Assembly: GCA_031284345.1 (NCBI GenBank)
Contig: JAITAC010000098.1
Location: 1-12,076 of the forward strand
Direction of reading: 5' to 3'
Source: Holosporaceae bacterium
GTDB lineage: Bacteria; Pseudomonadota; Alphaproteobacteria; UBA3830
Length of the DNA: 12,076 nt
Position 1 is the stretch's first letter, and every line of letters starts with the position of its first letter. The notes under the pieces were generated by a model. It searched no databases and was not told where the DNA came from. It worked only from the letters and a program-made list of their open reading frames with translations. The translations under genes and the position numbers were made by a program. Positions 1 to 8,506 of this stretch are shown here, piece after piece.

Positions 1-81
1 CCTGCTATTATGCAAATTGGTGGAAAGGGCGCCGGCGCACAACTCGGGATTGCAATTTGGGGTTGCAAATATGTAAAATAG
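1..81 (+). other. Possible 3' end of a truncated or decayed gene at the window edge
   Basis: Two forward frames are open from the window edge. The frame starting at base 1 ends with TAG at 79-81 and gives a glycine-rich tail containing GGKGAGAQLG and ending WGCKYVK. The frame starting at base 2 ends with TAA at 74-76 and contains LLCKLVERAPAH. Bases 4-42 have a diverged inverted copy at 2332-2370. Between the copies, the frame starting at base 2 shows mostly conservative changes (R/K, L/I, A/V), while the frame starting at base 1 acquires a stop in the other copy. This hints that the second frame is the ancestral one, perhaps from an ankyrin-type protein. No function can be assigned, and the piece may be non-coding debris. 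Confidence 0.25.
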
Positions 82-85
82 GCTT

Positions 86-202
86 CAGAATCCAGATGTT
101 ACAGAATCCGGATGTTACAGAATCCGGATGTTACAGAATCCGGATGTTACAGAATCCAGATGTTACAGAATCCAGATGTTACAGAATTCGGATGTTACAG
201 AA
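86..202. repeat. 16-bp tandem repeat array, 7 units plus a partial unit
   Basis: Seven consecutive units of CAGAATCCRGATGTTA occupy 86-197 with no length variation, followed by a partial CAGAA at 198-202. Units 1, 5 and 6 carry A at the R position, units 2, 3 and 4 carry G, and unit 7 has TTCGG in place of TCCGG. A degenerate echo (GGAATCCAGAGGGTGG) occurs near 255-270, resembling the exit of the array (CAGAACAGAGGGTGG). The period is not a multiple of three. On the + strand no frame meets a stop, while the - strand reads TAA in each cycle. There are no spacers, so this is not CRISPR. It lies about 190 bp upstream of pepP. Confidence 0.95.
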
Positions 203-305
203 CAGAGGGTGGCAAGAATAAATATAGAAAACAGATCTCAAAATCAATGTGTTCCGGAATCCAGAGGGTGGTCAAAAGCGAAACATATTTTGTTGACTTT
301 TGCTT

Positions 306-317
306 AAGCATATGCTT
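306..317. promoter_or_regulatory. 12-bp perfect palindrome upstream of pepP
   Basis: AAGCATATGCTT is a perfect palindrome about 70 bp upstream of the pepP start. It could be a dimeric regulator site, but an isolated palindrome of this size in AT-rich DNA is weak evidence and no matching second copy was found nearby. Confidence 0.2.
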
Positions 318-338
318 TTCTACCATGACTATGTTTTG

Positions 339-371
339 GGAAATATAAGATAAAAATATCGTGATATTTCC
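339..371 (+). promoter_or_regulatory. Hairpin in the pepP leader
   Basis: GGAAATAT at 339-346 is exactly complementary to ATATTTCC at 364-371. Inside it GATA (349-352) pairs with TATC (357-360), which gives a two-segment stem with a small AA/GTG internal loop. It ends 17 bases before the pepP ATG. There is no T-run after it, so it is not an ordinary intrinsic terminator. It may be a leader structure or a DNA operator. No convincing -35/-10 pair was found in 200-388, which otherwise holds only AT-rich sequence and the palindrome at 306-317. Confidence 0.4.
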
Positions 372-388
372 TATTAATAAATATAAAA

Positions 389-2056
389 ATGAGAATTATG
401 ATGACAATCGATATCTTGAAAAAGTGTGACGCCGACGCTTTATTGTATAAAAAATCCAGTGGATATTCGCATCTCATGTGGGATAATAACGAAAATCTAT
501 TGCGTATTATCAGTGGATTGGATGCTTCCGCCGGCATTGTCGTTCTGTCCTCCAAGGGAAATGCATTATTTGTGGATGGACGCTACGCCATTGCCGCCAA
601 AAAATATGTGTGCACAGACAAATTTGATATATTTGATCTTAATTTTTCCCGTTCCATCGAGTGGCTAAAGGAAAAAGTGCCACCGGAAAGCTCGATTGCC
701 TATGATCCAAGATTTTATACTCATATGGAATTGGAAAAAATACAACATGAGTTCCGCCACTACGCTCTCAAAAGTATCGATCTGAGAGATATGCTAAAAA
801 TAAAACCTTCCCGAAGAAATCTTAATATTTTTTATCTGCATGAGAAGCCACAGGAGTGGAAGCTTAATTATGTCAGGGAAGTTATGGCCAAAAACAATCT
901 GGCTGCATATTTGCTTTGCGATCCGGCCAGTGCCTGTTGGCTCTTGGACGTCCGGGATTTAGATACCAAATACACAATGACTATTCTGGGCTACTTGTTG
1001 ATCACGAAAGATGAAGAATACATTTACTATCTCGATGAAATTTATGATTTTGAGGAATCGGCAACATTGAAGAGTCAGCGACGTCTTTCCGAAGACCTGA
1101 AAAAATACAAAACCGTTGGTATAGATAAATGGGAAACGCCAGCCAGCATACGGCATGGTAATTTTTTGCATCTGAAGAATCCATGTATATTGCCGAAGTC
1201 CGTCAAGACTGAAGCGGAAATTAGCGATATTCGCTGCGCAACCATGAAAGATTCCGCAGCCATAATAAATTTTCTCCATTGGATGTATGAAAATCATGCC
1301 AATGGCGTGACGGAACAGCAGGCAAGCCAAAAGGTATTGTATTTCAGAGAGCAACAGAGCAATTTCATCGGGGAAAGTTTCCCGTGCATAGCAGCCGCCG
1401 ATAAAAACGCAGCTATGGTTCATTATCTGCCCACCGAATCCTGCAGCATTATAAAAGATATTCTGCTGTTGGATTCTGGTGGACAGTACATGTTTGGCAC
1501 CACCGACATCACCAGAACGGTGTGTTTCTCGGAGCCAACGGAAGAGCATAAAATGCTCTATACGCTCGTGCTGAAAGGACACATCGCTGTGGCCACCGCA
1601 AAACTGCCCGTGGGAGCATTGGGATCCTGGCTGGAGCCGCTGTCACGGCAGTATCTCTGGAACAACTTCCTGGATTATAATCATTCGACCGGACATGGCA
1701 TAGGATATCTGCTCAATGTTCACGAAGGACCGCTAAGCATATCGAAAAACTGCTACTTGCCATTGAAATCCGGTATGCTACTTTCCAATGAACCTGGATA
1801 TTACAAGGAAAACGACGTTGGCATACGTCTTGAAAATATGATGTTTGTGCAGGAAGCCAGTAGTAGTTTTCTTGAGTTTGAAACCATATCATTGGTGCCA
1901 TTTGACGCAAAATTCGTAAATAAATTGCTGTTGTCGCTGGATGAAATAGATTGGCTTCGTCGATATCATTCGGAAATTATCAGCAAAATGATTACACGGC
2001 TTCCGGAAAATGTCGTCCAGTGGTTGATGGATTATTGTGACTCTTGGTTGCGCTAG
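389..2056 (+). CDS. pepP: Xaa-Pro aminopeptidase (M24B family, long three-domain form)
   Basis: This is a cytosolic metallopeptidase that removes the N-terminal residue from peptides with proline in second position. At 555 residues it matches the long form (creatinase-N, a second creatinase-N-like domain, a pita-bread catalytic domain and a short C-terminal region) and not the roughly 440-residue E. coli PepP. The domains lie roughly at 8-135, 150-285, 290-495 and 500-555. The metal ligands are all visible: Asp362 (LLDSGGQY), Asp373 (GTTDITRT), His436 (STGHGIG), Glu468 (SNEPGYY) and Glu482 (GIRLENMM). The usual active-site histidines His345 (MVHYLPT) and His445 (NVHEGP) are also present, so the enzyme should be active. 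The start is uncertain: ATG at 389, 398 and 401 are all in frame and none has a clear Shine-Dalgarno sequence. It is monocistronic, convergent with the grpB-like gene, and bracketed by diverged inverted repeats. Confidence 0.96.
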   Translation: MRIMMTIDILKKCDADALLYKKSSGYSHLMWDNNENLLRIISGLDASAGIVVLSSKGNALFVDGRYAIAAKKYVCTDKFDIFDLNFSRSIEWLKEKVPPESSIAYDPRFYTHMELEKIQHEFRHYALKSIDLRDMLKIKPSRRNLNIFYLHEKPQEWKLNYVREVMAKNNLAAYLLCDPASACWLLDVRDLDTKYTMTILGYLLITKDEEYIYYLDEIYDFEESATLKSQRRLSEDLKKYKTVGIDKWETPASIRHGNFLHLKNPCILPKSVKTEAEISDIRCATMKDSAAIINFLHWMYENHANGVTEQQASQKVLYFREQQSNFIGESFPCIAAADKNAAMVHYLPTESCSIIKDILLLDSGGQYMFGTTDITRTVCFSEPTEEHKMLYTLVLKGHIAVATAKLPVGALGSWLEPLSRQYLWNNFLDYNHSTGHGIGYLLNVHEGPLSISKNCYLPLKSGMLLSNEPGYYKENDVGIRLENMMFVQEASSSFLEFETISLVPFDAKFVNKLLLSLDEIDWLRRYHSEIISKMITRLPENVVQWLMDYCDSWLR

Positions 2057-2057
2057 G

Positions 2058-2081
2058 AACTGTCCGAGGATTCAGTTTTTT
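2058..2081 (+). terminator. Weak intrinsic terminator candidate for pepP
   Basis: Two bases after the pepP stop, AACTG (2058-2062) pairs with CAGTT (2073-2077), with TC/GA extending the stem inward. The arm runs directly into a T-tract ending at 2081. The stem is short and only moderately GC-rich, so efficiency is doubtful, but position and orientation fit. Confidence 0.4.
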
Positions 2082-2245
2082 CAGTATTTTTTGTGTCACA
2101 AGACTCACCAGCTATGGGTTCTGGCATATCATGATTCCGGAACTTACATCACATCCCATCTCTGATTTGCCATTGCCGACTGGGAAGCTACTGGTACAAA
2201 GTTCATCCCAGAAGAAATTTGGATAATTCAAAATGGGATTTGGTA

Positions 2246-2362
2246 TCACATATATACACCCACAAAATTGACGTCTTCCGGAGCTCTGCCATTGCTATCC
2301 TTTATATTTATGTCTGTTCCTTTCGCAAATTTTGTGCACCGACGCCTTTTCCACCAGCTCAC
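2246..2362 (-). pseudogene. Ankyrin-repeat-like gene relic
   Basis: Read on the - strand, this stretch encodes GTDINIKDSNGRAPEDV. That matches the classic ankyrin-repeat loop and next-repeat start (GADINxKDxNGxTPLDxA). The frame is open for 38 codons and ends with TGA at 2246-2248. Upstream of the motif the match continues better in a neighbouring frame (ILCELVEKASVHKICE), which suggests a frameshift. No start codon or ribosome site is credible. Ankyrin proteins are common accessory or effector proteins in host-associated alphaproteobacteria, so a decayed copy is plausible, but only about one repeat is recognisable. The rest of the 2057-2466 gap shows open frames on both strands without recognisable content, and AT-rich sequence from about 2370 to 2440. 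Confidence 0.4.
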
Positions 2363-2370
2363 ATAATATC
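2332..2370 (-). repeat. Diverged inverted copy of bases 4-42
   Basis: The reverse complement of 2332-2370 aligns without gaps to bases 4-42 with 31 of 39 identities, and seven of the eight differences are transitions. The shared core includes GGTGGAAA and GGTGCACA/GGCGCACA-type segments. Both copies point toward pepP. The right copy overlaps the upstream part of the ankyrin-like relic, so the two copies may be fragments of paralogous genes and not functional repeats. Confidence 0.75.
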
Positions 2371-2466
2371 AAAAAAATGTAAAATTTTCGTTAACGGCGA
2401 GAAATTTTTATAAATTAACAAATTTTTAAAATATTAAGGTCTGCTGTAATCCGTAGGGTGCTCAAG

Positions 2467-3087
2467 TCATAAAATGAGATTGCTGATATCTGAATTTTTA
2501 TTCTGAAGATATTTATTATGTCGAAAAAAATTTTCTGACCTCGACATCTTCGCTAATTTTGTAATTTTCCGTACGAAATTTGTTTTTGCGGCCGAGTAAG
2601 AGTCTCGATTATAAAAAAATTTTTGCTCCAGAGCCTTCTTCAGTTGACCATACTCCGAAGCAACTTCCGGATGCTGACAAAGATAATCGCGGAAATACAG
2701 TTCATCCCAGTCGCTCAAATGTCTTATGTGCAGATGAAACGCTTGCCCGCAAAATCCGTCCGGGGTATATCCCTTTAGAAAAACAGCTTTAGCGCCTGAT
2801 TTTACGCAAATATATCCAATATGCTCAATTTTTTTTTTCAGATCCTTAATGATTACATCTGGAAATGTTTCCAGCAATATGTCAATGATGGGTTTTGCGA
2901 CAAGTCCCGGAACAGACGTACTGCCAAAATGATTTATGCGGGCAATTTTATCTAGTCCCAATTGTTTTTCCAGCAATTGCTTTTCCTGCGCATAAAAATT
3001 TGCCCAATTTGGCTGATGTTTACTCACAATTATGGGGAATATTCTCCACAAATCCTCATTGGATAGGCCAAACAGCATTTTGGTCAT
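2467..3087 (-). CDS. GrpB/UPF0157 family protein, nucleotidyltransferase fold
   Basis: The protein has 206 residues. The family signature is clear: HFGSTSVPGLVAKPIIDI at residues 53-70 carries the GS-x(5)-KPxxD pattern of a minimal nucleotidyltransferase fold. It is followed by FHLHI (117-121), FRDYL..HPEVA.EYGQLK (132-150) and a terminal K..FVRKI segment. Family members are usually about 170-190 residues, and the extra 25 or so C-terminal residues here are Asn/Lys-rich and poorly conserved. The substrate is unknown, and some relatives are fused to dephospho-CoA kinase. The ATG at 3087 has only a weak AGAG-like site upstream, and Met4 is an alternative start. It follows lepA after 140 bp, has its own promoter candidate, and is convergent with pepP. 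Confidence 0.88.
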   Translation of the reverse strand: MTKMLFGLSNEDLWRIFPIIVSKHQPNWANFYAQEKQLLEKQLGLDKIARINHFGSTSVPGLVAKPIIDILLETFPDVIIKDLKKKIEHIGYICVKSGAKAVFLKGYTPDGFCGQAFHLHIRHLSDWDELYFRDYLCQHPEVASEYGQLKKALEQKFFYNRDSYSAAKTNFVRKITKLAKMSRSENFFRHNKYLQNKNSDISNLIL

Positions 3088-3149
3088 ATTTTTTAATCTC
3101 TTTTACCGTCGGAATGATATTTTTTATCATATGAATCTCACTTTGGAAC

Positions 3150-3178
3150 ATTATAAAACAATTTATAGAGTGTTTAAA
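3150..3178 (-). promoter_or_regulatory. Sigma-70-like promoter candidate for the grpB-like gene
   Basis: On the - strand, TTTAAA (3178-3173) and a perfect TATAAT (3155-3150) are separated by exactly 17 bases. Transcription would begin near 3143, giving a leader of about 55 bases. That leader contains a small ATGATA/TATCAT hairpin. The -35 matches the consensus at 4 of 6 positions. Confidence 0.45.
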
Positions 3179-3227
3179 GCCATTTCTTAGCGTCCAACGG
3201 ATTAGCGCAGACTTTGATTAGGATTTA

Positions 3228-5027
3228 TTATTTATCATTATTCATTTTTAATGCAGCCAGGAATGTTCCCTGGGGGATTTTGACGTTTCCGATTTCGCGC
3301 ATTTTTTTCTTACCTTCTTTTTGTTTATCCAGGAGTTTTCGTTTTCGGGAGATATCGCCGCCATAGCATTTGGCGGTGACGTCTTTCCGGAAGGGTGCGA
3401 TGGTTTCGCGTGCTATTACTTTACCGCCGATGGCGGCCTGGATGGGAATTTTGAACATATGTCTAGGGATGAGGTCTTTGAGGCGTTCGCAGAGCAAGCG
3501 TCCTCTATACTCGGCGTTACCGCGATGCACGATCATGGCGAGGGCGTCCACCGAATCGCCATTGATTAGGATGGTCATTTTTACTAGATCTTCCTGTTTA
3601 TATTCGTGTAGCTGATAGTCGAAGCTGGCGTATCCTTTACTAATGGATTTCAGTCGATCGTAGAAATCGTAGACCACTTCGTTTAGGGGCAATTGGTATT
3701 CCAACATGACTCTGGATCCGACGTAGGTGAGCTCATTTTGGATGCCGCGTTTTTCTTCACAGAGGGCCAGCACATTGCCCAGATATTCGTCTGGCACGAT
3801 GATTTTTGCGATGATCCAAGGTTCTTCCATGAAGCTTATGCGACTGGGATCGGGCATATCTGCGGGATTGTGCATATCCATGATCTGGCCATTGCTCAGA
3901 TGGACCTTGTAGACAACGCTTGGTGCTGTTGTCACCAGATCCAGATTATATTCACGTTCCAGACGTTCTTCGATTACTTCCAGATGCAACAATCCGAGGA
4001 ATCCGCAGCGAAAGCCGAATCCAAGGGCCTGGGACGTCTCTGGTTCAAAGGAAAAACTGGCATCGTTTAGCTGTAATTTTACGAGACTGTCCTTCAATTT
4101 ACCATAATCCACCGTGTCCACCGGAAACATACTGCAGAACACAACTGGAACGCATGGTTTGAATCCCGGCAGAGGTGTTTTGGCGGGATTATTTTCCTGG
4201 GTTATGGTATCTCCTACGCGGGCGTCGCCGACGCTTTTGATGCCGGCGATGATGTAGCCGATTTCTCCGGTTTTTAGCTCCGGCACTTCCGTAGGTTTTG
4301 GAGAAAATATTCCTACTTTTTCAACGACGTAGCTCATGCCGGCGGCCATAAGTTTTACCTTTATGCCGGGCTTTACGGTGCCATCTTTTACTCGCACGAG
4401 GGTCACCACCCCCATGTAGGGATCGTACCAACTGTCCACCAGCAGGGCCTTTAGGGGAGCGGATTCTTCTCCGTCCGGAGAATGTAATCGATGGACTAGC
4501 GCTTCCAGCACATCCTCTATGCCAATGCCAACTTTTGCGGACACGTGTATGGCGTCGGTGCAATCCAAACCTATGACGTCTTCTATTTGCTCGCTGACTC
4601 GATCTATTTCGGCGGCGGGCAAATCGATTTTATTGAGCACTACGACTACTTCATGATCGTGTTCCAGAGCCTGATACACGTTGGCCAGAGTCTGTGCCTC
4701 CACTCCTTGGGTAGCGTCCACCACCAAAATGGATCCCTCGCAGGCGGCCAGCGATCGACTCACTTCGTAGGCAAAGTCCACATGTCCGGGAGTATCCATT
4801 AGGTTCAACTGATATGTATTGCCGTCTTTTGCCTTATAATTCAGACGAACGGTTTGGGCTTTTATGGTGATGCCACGTTCCCGTTCTATATCCATGGAGT
4901 CCAACATCTGATCCCGGAATTCACGGCTGTCGATGGCGCCGCAAAACTGCATCAGACGATCTGCCAAAGTGGATTTCCCATGGTCGATGTGAGCAATAAT
5001 GGCAAAATTTCTTATGAGTGATCTCAT
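3228..5027 (-). CDS. lepA: Elongation factor 4 (LepA), ribosomal back-translocating GTPase
   Basis: This translational GTPase acts on the ribosome, where it is credited with back-translocation and with helping initiation and assembly under stress. At 599 residues it is full length. GTPase motifs are intact: G1 AHIDHGKST (12-20), G2 RGIT (51-54), G3 DTPGH (78-82), G4 NKID (132-135) and G5 SAK (163-165). The EF-G-like domains follow. The LepA-specific C-terminal domain is present, with the [19 protein letters not shown] stretch and the terminal [11 protein letters not shown], which separates it from EF-G, BipA and other relatives. The ATG overlaps the pheT stop as ATGA, so translation is probably coupled. 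The nearest ribosome-site-like sequence is GGAG inside pheT, about 13 bases upstream. It is probably the last gene of the pheS-pheT-lepA operon. No strong terminator was seen after it. Confidence 0.98.
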   Translation of the reverse strand: MRSLIRNFAIIAHIDHGKSTLADRLMQFCGAIDSREFRDQMLDSMDIERERGITIKAQTVRLNYKAKDGNTYQLNLMDTPGHVDFAYEVSRSLAACEGSILVVDATQGVEAQTLANVYQALEHDHEVVVVLNKIDLPAAEIDRVSEQIEDVIGLDCTDAIHVSAKVGIGIEDVLEALVHRLHSPDGEESAPLKALLVDSWYDPYMGVVTLVRVKDGTVKPGIKVKLMAAGMSYVVEKVGIFSPKPTEVPELKTGEIGYIIAGIKSVGDARVGDTITQENNPAKTPLPGFKPCVPVVFCSMFPVDTVDYGKLKDSLVKLQLNDASFSFEPETSQALGFGFRCGFLGLLHLEVIEERLEREYNLDLVTTAPSVVYKVHLSNGQIMDMHNPADMPDPSRISFMEEPWIIAKIIVPDEYLGNVLALCEEKRGIQNELTYVGSRVMLEYQLPLNEVVYDFYDRLKSISKGYASFDYQLHEYKQEDLVKMTILINGDSVDALAMIVHRGNAEYRGRLLCERLKDLIPRHMFKIPIQAAIGGKVIARETIAPFRKDVTAKCYGGDISRKRKLLDKQKEGKKKMREIGNVKIPQGTFLAALKMNNDK

Positions 5028-7399
5028 TTTTTTCTTAATTCTCCACCGGCCTCTTCCACAAATTTTATAATTTTTCCCGAGATTATCTGAGCTTCTTCTT
5101 CGGTTAATGTTCGGTCTATTGCGTCCAGCGTAACGGTAATTCCTATGGATTTCTTGCCGTCCTCCAAAATAAACGAATCAAAAACATCGGCTTTTGTGAT
5201 TTTTTTGTCTATTCTGTAGATGGACGCCAAAATTGTTCCAATGGCGACAGAAGTATCAAATATGAACGAAAAATCTCGATTGATTTTGGGGAATACTTTG
5301 TCTTTATAGGAAATAACCGGAGGCGAAATGTCGCAATTTTCGGTTATCAGCTCAAAACAAGCCATTACTTCGGATACCGCAAATAATTTATTTATTTTCG
5401 GATGCAGTTCGCCGAAATATCCCATTTTTTTCTTTCCCAAATACACGGTTCCACTTCTGGATGGATGATAATAGGAGGGAGCCTCTTGTTTTATAGTAAT
5501 TTCTTTTTCGGTTAGTCCGAAATATCCGAGCGCAGTCATGAGATCGCTTTTGGCGTCAAAAACATTTATTTTTCTGCTATTATGGATCCAGGATCTATCC
5601 TGAAAATCTCCCGCTCGGAGTCCGGCGATGTGGGTTTCCTGCAGACAGGCGTCGTAGAACACATTGCCGGATTCACAGAGTTCGACGCAGGACTGCCCAT
5701 AATTCAGCGATCGAGTGGCGGCCAGAATCAGACCCGGAATCAGCGACGGTCTCATGGTGCTAAGATCTTCACTGATGGGATTTAGCAGCTGAATGACTTT
5801 TTTCTTTTCCTTAAAGGCGTCGGCGTAGGTAGATTTTATGAAGGAATAGGACACCACTTCCGACAGTCCGCAGGATGCCAACAGTCGTTTGACGGCCATA
5901 ATGATATTTTCCTGCTGCAGAATAGTGTTATTGCAGTTGATGGGGGCGTCGAATTTTTCTTCGGGGGAGTTATCGTAGCCGGTAATGCGCAATATTTCTT
6001 CGATTAGATCTTCTTCGATGCTAAGGTCGGATCTCCAGCTGGGCACGAGAAATGTCGATGCTTCGCTGGACGAGCTTACTTCTTTCAACCCGAGTTTCAA
6101 CAATATTTTTTTTGCGTTTGCCCAATCGATTTCGTATCCACTCAGGCGATGGAGTTTTTCTTCGGTGAGTCGAATGGATCTATCGACATTTGGATGTGTA
6201 CCGACAATGCAGATGTTGCTGGCGGTTCCTCCGCAAACATCAATGATGGCACGAGTGATGGTTTCTAGTCCCGATATGCAGGAGTCGCGATCTATGCCCC
6301 GTTCGAATCTTGTGCGAGAGTCACTGGTGATGTCCAGAAATGTCCCCGTTCTCGAAATGAAAATCGGATCAAAGAGTCCGGATTCCAGCAAAATATCGGT
6401 GGTATTTTCGTCGCAGGCGGTTTTGGCGCCTCCCATAACTCCCAGCAGACACAGCACATTTTTTTCATCAGCGGCCACCAGCATATCCTGATGCAATATG
6501 TATTCACGACCTTTGATATCGAAAAATTTTTCTTTATTTTTAGCAAATCTGATGGCCAGCTGCCCACTGATTTTATTCAAATCGTATACATGCAACGGAC
6601 GTCCGCTGTCTATCAGCCACAGATTCGCCAAATCCACGACGGATGACACGCTGTTTTGGCCAATTGCCAAAAATAAAGACCGCAGCCAATCCGGGCTCTG
6701 GTCGTTTTTTATGCCTCGAATGACGCGAAACGCAATTACAGGAGCGTATCTTCTGCAGGCGTCGCTTTTTTCGTAATTGATGTGCAGAGGAAATTCAAAC
6801 GAACTCTTGCTGGATATGTCGTCCGACACAATAAATTTTCCGGCTCCGGCCGCCGCCAAATCTCTGGCGATTCCCTTCAGAGAAAAGCAGTCTCCGCGGT
6901 TAGGAGTAATGGAAACATCGAGAATACCTCCGTCAAAGCCCAGCGCATCTCCCACTGATGTGGATAAACTAACATTGGGGCCGAGGTCTATTATGCCATT
7001 GGCGTCGTCGCTGGGCAAGGACAACTCATCGTAGGAACACAGCATGCCTTCGCTCTCAATACCACGGATTTTACTGCGAGAAAGTACCTCACCGGTGCTG
7101 GGAATAATCGCTCCTGGCAGTGCTAGTACGCCGATAAGTCCTTCATGTACGTTGCTAGCGCCACAGATTATTCTCCACTTCTTGCCATGACTGTCGGCCA
7201 CAACGCACCGCTTTAGCCTGTCGGCGTTCGGATGCTGCTCCACATGCTCTATGCAAGCTAATTTGAAATTCCGAAACATAATCTTGGGATCGCAAAAATT
7301 ATCTACCTCCAAACCAATGGTGGTTAATTTTTTGGCAATCTGATATATGTCCCAATCTGTTTCGAGGTGGCGCTTCAACCAGTTGAACGTAAAACGCAT
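5024..7399 (-). CDS. pheT: Phenylalanyl-tRNA synthetase beta subunit
   Basis: This is the beta subunit of the cytosolic alpha2-beta2 enzyme that charges tRNA-Phe. At 791 residues it is standard bacterial length. Domains in order are the N-terminal segment (1-40), an EMAP-like tRNA-binding domain (about 41-150, with HPNADRL and ICGASN), the B3/B4 editing region (about 215-385), B5 (about 406-475, including [18 protein letters not shown]), the catalytic-like core (about 500-690) and the ferredoxin-fold anticodon-binding domain (about 700-791, starting [12 protein letters not shown]). The region around TPNRGD and [11 protein letters not shown] is as expected. The ATG at 7399 is preceded by GTGGAG about 6 bases away. 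The gene lies 21 bases after pheS, and its stop overlaps the lepA start. Confidence 0.98.
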   Translation of the reverse strand: MRFTFNWLKRHLETDWDIYQIAKKLTTIGLEVDNFCDPKIMFRNFKLACIEHVEQHPNADRLKRCVVADSHGKKWRIICGASNVHEGLIGVLALPGAIIPSTGEVLSRSKIRGIESEGMLCSYDELSLPSDDANGIIDLGPNVSLSTSVGDALGFDGGILDVSITPNRGDCFSLKGIARDLAAAGAGKFIVSDDISSKSSFEFPLHINYEKSDACRRYAPVIAFRVIRGIKNDQSPDWLRSLFLAIGQNSVSSVVDLANLWLIDSGRPLHVYDLNKISGQLAIRFAKNKEKFFDIKGREYILHQDMLVAADEKNVLCLLGVMGGAKTACDENTTDILLESGLFDPIFISRTGTFLDITSDSRTRFERGIDRDSCISGLETITRAIIDVCGGTASNICIVGTHPNVDRSIRLTEEKLHRLSGYEIDWANAKKILLKLGLKEVSSSSEASTFLVPSWRSDLSIEEDLIEEILRITGYDNSPEEKFDAPINCNNTILQQENIIMAVKRLLASCGLSEVVSYSFIKSTYADAFKEKKKVIQLLNPISEDLSTMRPSLIPGLILAATRSLNYGQSCVELCESGNVFYDACLQETHIAGLRAGDFQDRSWIHNSRKINVFDAKSDLMTALGYFGLTEKEITIKQEAPSYYHPSRSGTVYLGKKKMGYFGELHPKINKLFAVSEVMACFELITENCDISPPVISYKDKVFPKINRDFSFIFDTSVAIGTILASIYRIDKKITKADVFDSFILEDGKKSIGITVTLDAIDRTLTEEEAQIISGKIIKFVEEAGGELRKK

Positions 7400-7420
7400 T
7401 TATATACTCCACTAACTAAA

Positions 7421-8473
7421 TTATCTGGCAACATAACTAAAACCGAATTTGCTTCTCCAGCGTTCGTTGGACTCAAAATAGTTCCTGAGATCCGGAACTC
7501 CGTATTTCAAGGACGCCATACGCTCCAATCCAAAACCAAAAGCAAATCCCTGATAGGTATCTGAATCAATATTGCCGTATCTCAAGACATTCGGATGAAC
7601 CATGCCTGCTCCTCCTATTTCTAACCATTTATCTCCAGATCCAAATATCATCTCCCCATCTTTAATCTCGTAATTCATGTCGACTTCAGCAGATGGCTCC
7701 GTAAACGGAAAAAAACTCGGCCTGAAGCGAACTGATAAATTGGGAGCCGTAAAAAATTTTTTTAAAAAATCTGCTATGAACCATTTTAAATTCGCAAAAC
7801 TCACTTCTTTATCCACCATAAGACATTCCACCTGATTGAACATGGGCGTATGTGTGGCGTCGTAGTCGCTCCGAAACACCCGTCCCATGGCAAAAAATCT
7901 GAACGGAGGCTTGTGGGCAAGCATCGCATGAGTTTGCACCGGAGACGTATGTGTTCGCAGTAACTTCCTGCCATGTTCGTCGGCACCCATGTTCGTGTAG
8001 AAGGTGTCGTGCATCGTGCGTGCCGGATGATGATCCGGCATATTCAACGTAGTGAAATTGTAGTACTCGCTTTCGATGTCTGGACCACTTGCCAACACAA
8101 ATCCGTAGGAATCCATAATGTTCCCCACTTCCTCCATGACCTTCGTAAGTGGATGAATAGTTCCGCCCTGGTGTGGCGGCGTAGGCATTGTCACATCAAC
8201 GAATTCAGATGCTAATTTTTTTTCTTGTAGTGCCACTTCCAGTTCAACAAATTTGACGTTCAGGCGATTGCTTACGGTGTCCTTTAGCGCATTGATTTTT
8301 GCTCCTATCTCACGTTTTTCAACATCAGATAAGCCTTTCAGCTCCTTGAGCATTTCTGTGATTTTGCCATTTTTGCCAAAAACGGCATTTTTTATCTGAT
8401 CTAACTTTTTAAGATCGTTACAGGAAGCTATTTCATACAAACACGAAGCCAACAGTTTATCAAGCTCAGACAT
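7421..8473 (-). CDS. pheS: Phenylalanyl-tRNA synthetase alpha subunit
   Basis: This catalytic subunit of phenylalanyl-tRNA synthetase is 350 residues from the chosen start. The N-terminal 90 residues form the expected helical, coiled-coil tRNA-binding arm. The class II catalytic core then shows PDHHPARTMHDTFY (146-159), LLRTHTSPVQ (171-180), motif 2 FRSDYDATHTPMFNQVE (200-216), RPSFFPFTEPSAEVD (251-265) and motif 3 GFGLERM (313-319). The frame is open 16 codons further up to an ATG at 8521. I chose 8473 because the protein then begins MSELDKLL as in homologues, a GGGGG stretch lies just upstream, and a TATAAT box at 8506-8501 would fall inside the longer version. It is the first gene of the pheS-pheT-lepA operon. 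Confidence 0.97.
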   Translation of the reverse strand: MSELDKLLASCLYEIASCNDLKKLDQIKNAVFGKNGKITEMLKELKGLSDVEKREIGAKINALKDTVSNRLNVKFVELEVALQEKKLASEFVDVTMPTPPHQGGTIHPLTKVMEEVGNIMDSYGFVLASGPDIESEYYNFTTLNMPDHHPARTMHDTFYTNMGADEHGRKLLRTHTSPVQTHAMLAHKPPFRFFAMGRVFRSDYDATHTPMFNQVECLMVDKEVSFANLKWFIADFLKKFFTAPNLSVRFRPSFFPFTEPSAEVDMNYEIKDGEMIFGSGDKWLEIGGAGMVHPNVLRYGNIDSDTYQGFAFGFGLERMASLKYGVPDLRNYFESNERWRSKFGFSYVAR

Positions 8474-8500
8474 TGTACCCCCAATTTTTGCACATGACCC

Positions 8501-8506
8501 ATTATA
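8501..8506 (-). promoter_or_regulatory. -10 box candidate for the pheS-pheT-lepA operon
   Basis: A perfect TATAAT on the - strand would start transcription near 8494, about 21 bases before the chosen pheS ATG. At 16-18 bases further upstream there is only T-rich sequence (such as TTCTTT), so the -35 is poor. The short leader leaves no room downstream of this box for an attenuator or T-box. Other, more distal promoters cannot be excluded. Confidence 0.35.

Noticed and set aside
86..202. CRISPR array
   Set aside because: The repeats are head-to-tail without spacers and no cas genes are present. The same holds for the array at 8802-8934.
112..348. 78-codon + strand open frame over the 16-bp repeats
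   Set aside because: It is open only because the repeat contains no forward stop. The frame has no ribosome site and no recognisable protein sequence after the repeats.
959..1582. 207-codon - strand open frame inside pepP
   Set aside because: It is antisense to a well-supported enzyme with all its catalytic residues. Its composition is odd and no family is recognisable.
2219..2413. 64-codon + strand open frame in the pepP-grpB gap
   Set aside because: It has no ribosome site and no recognisable sequence, and it runs antisense to the ankyrin-like relic, which explains its content better.
5985..6491. 168-codon + strand open frame inside pheT
   Set aside because: It is an antisense shadow of pheT. 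It is Ser/Met-rich and has no recognisable domain.
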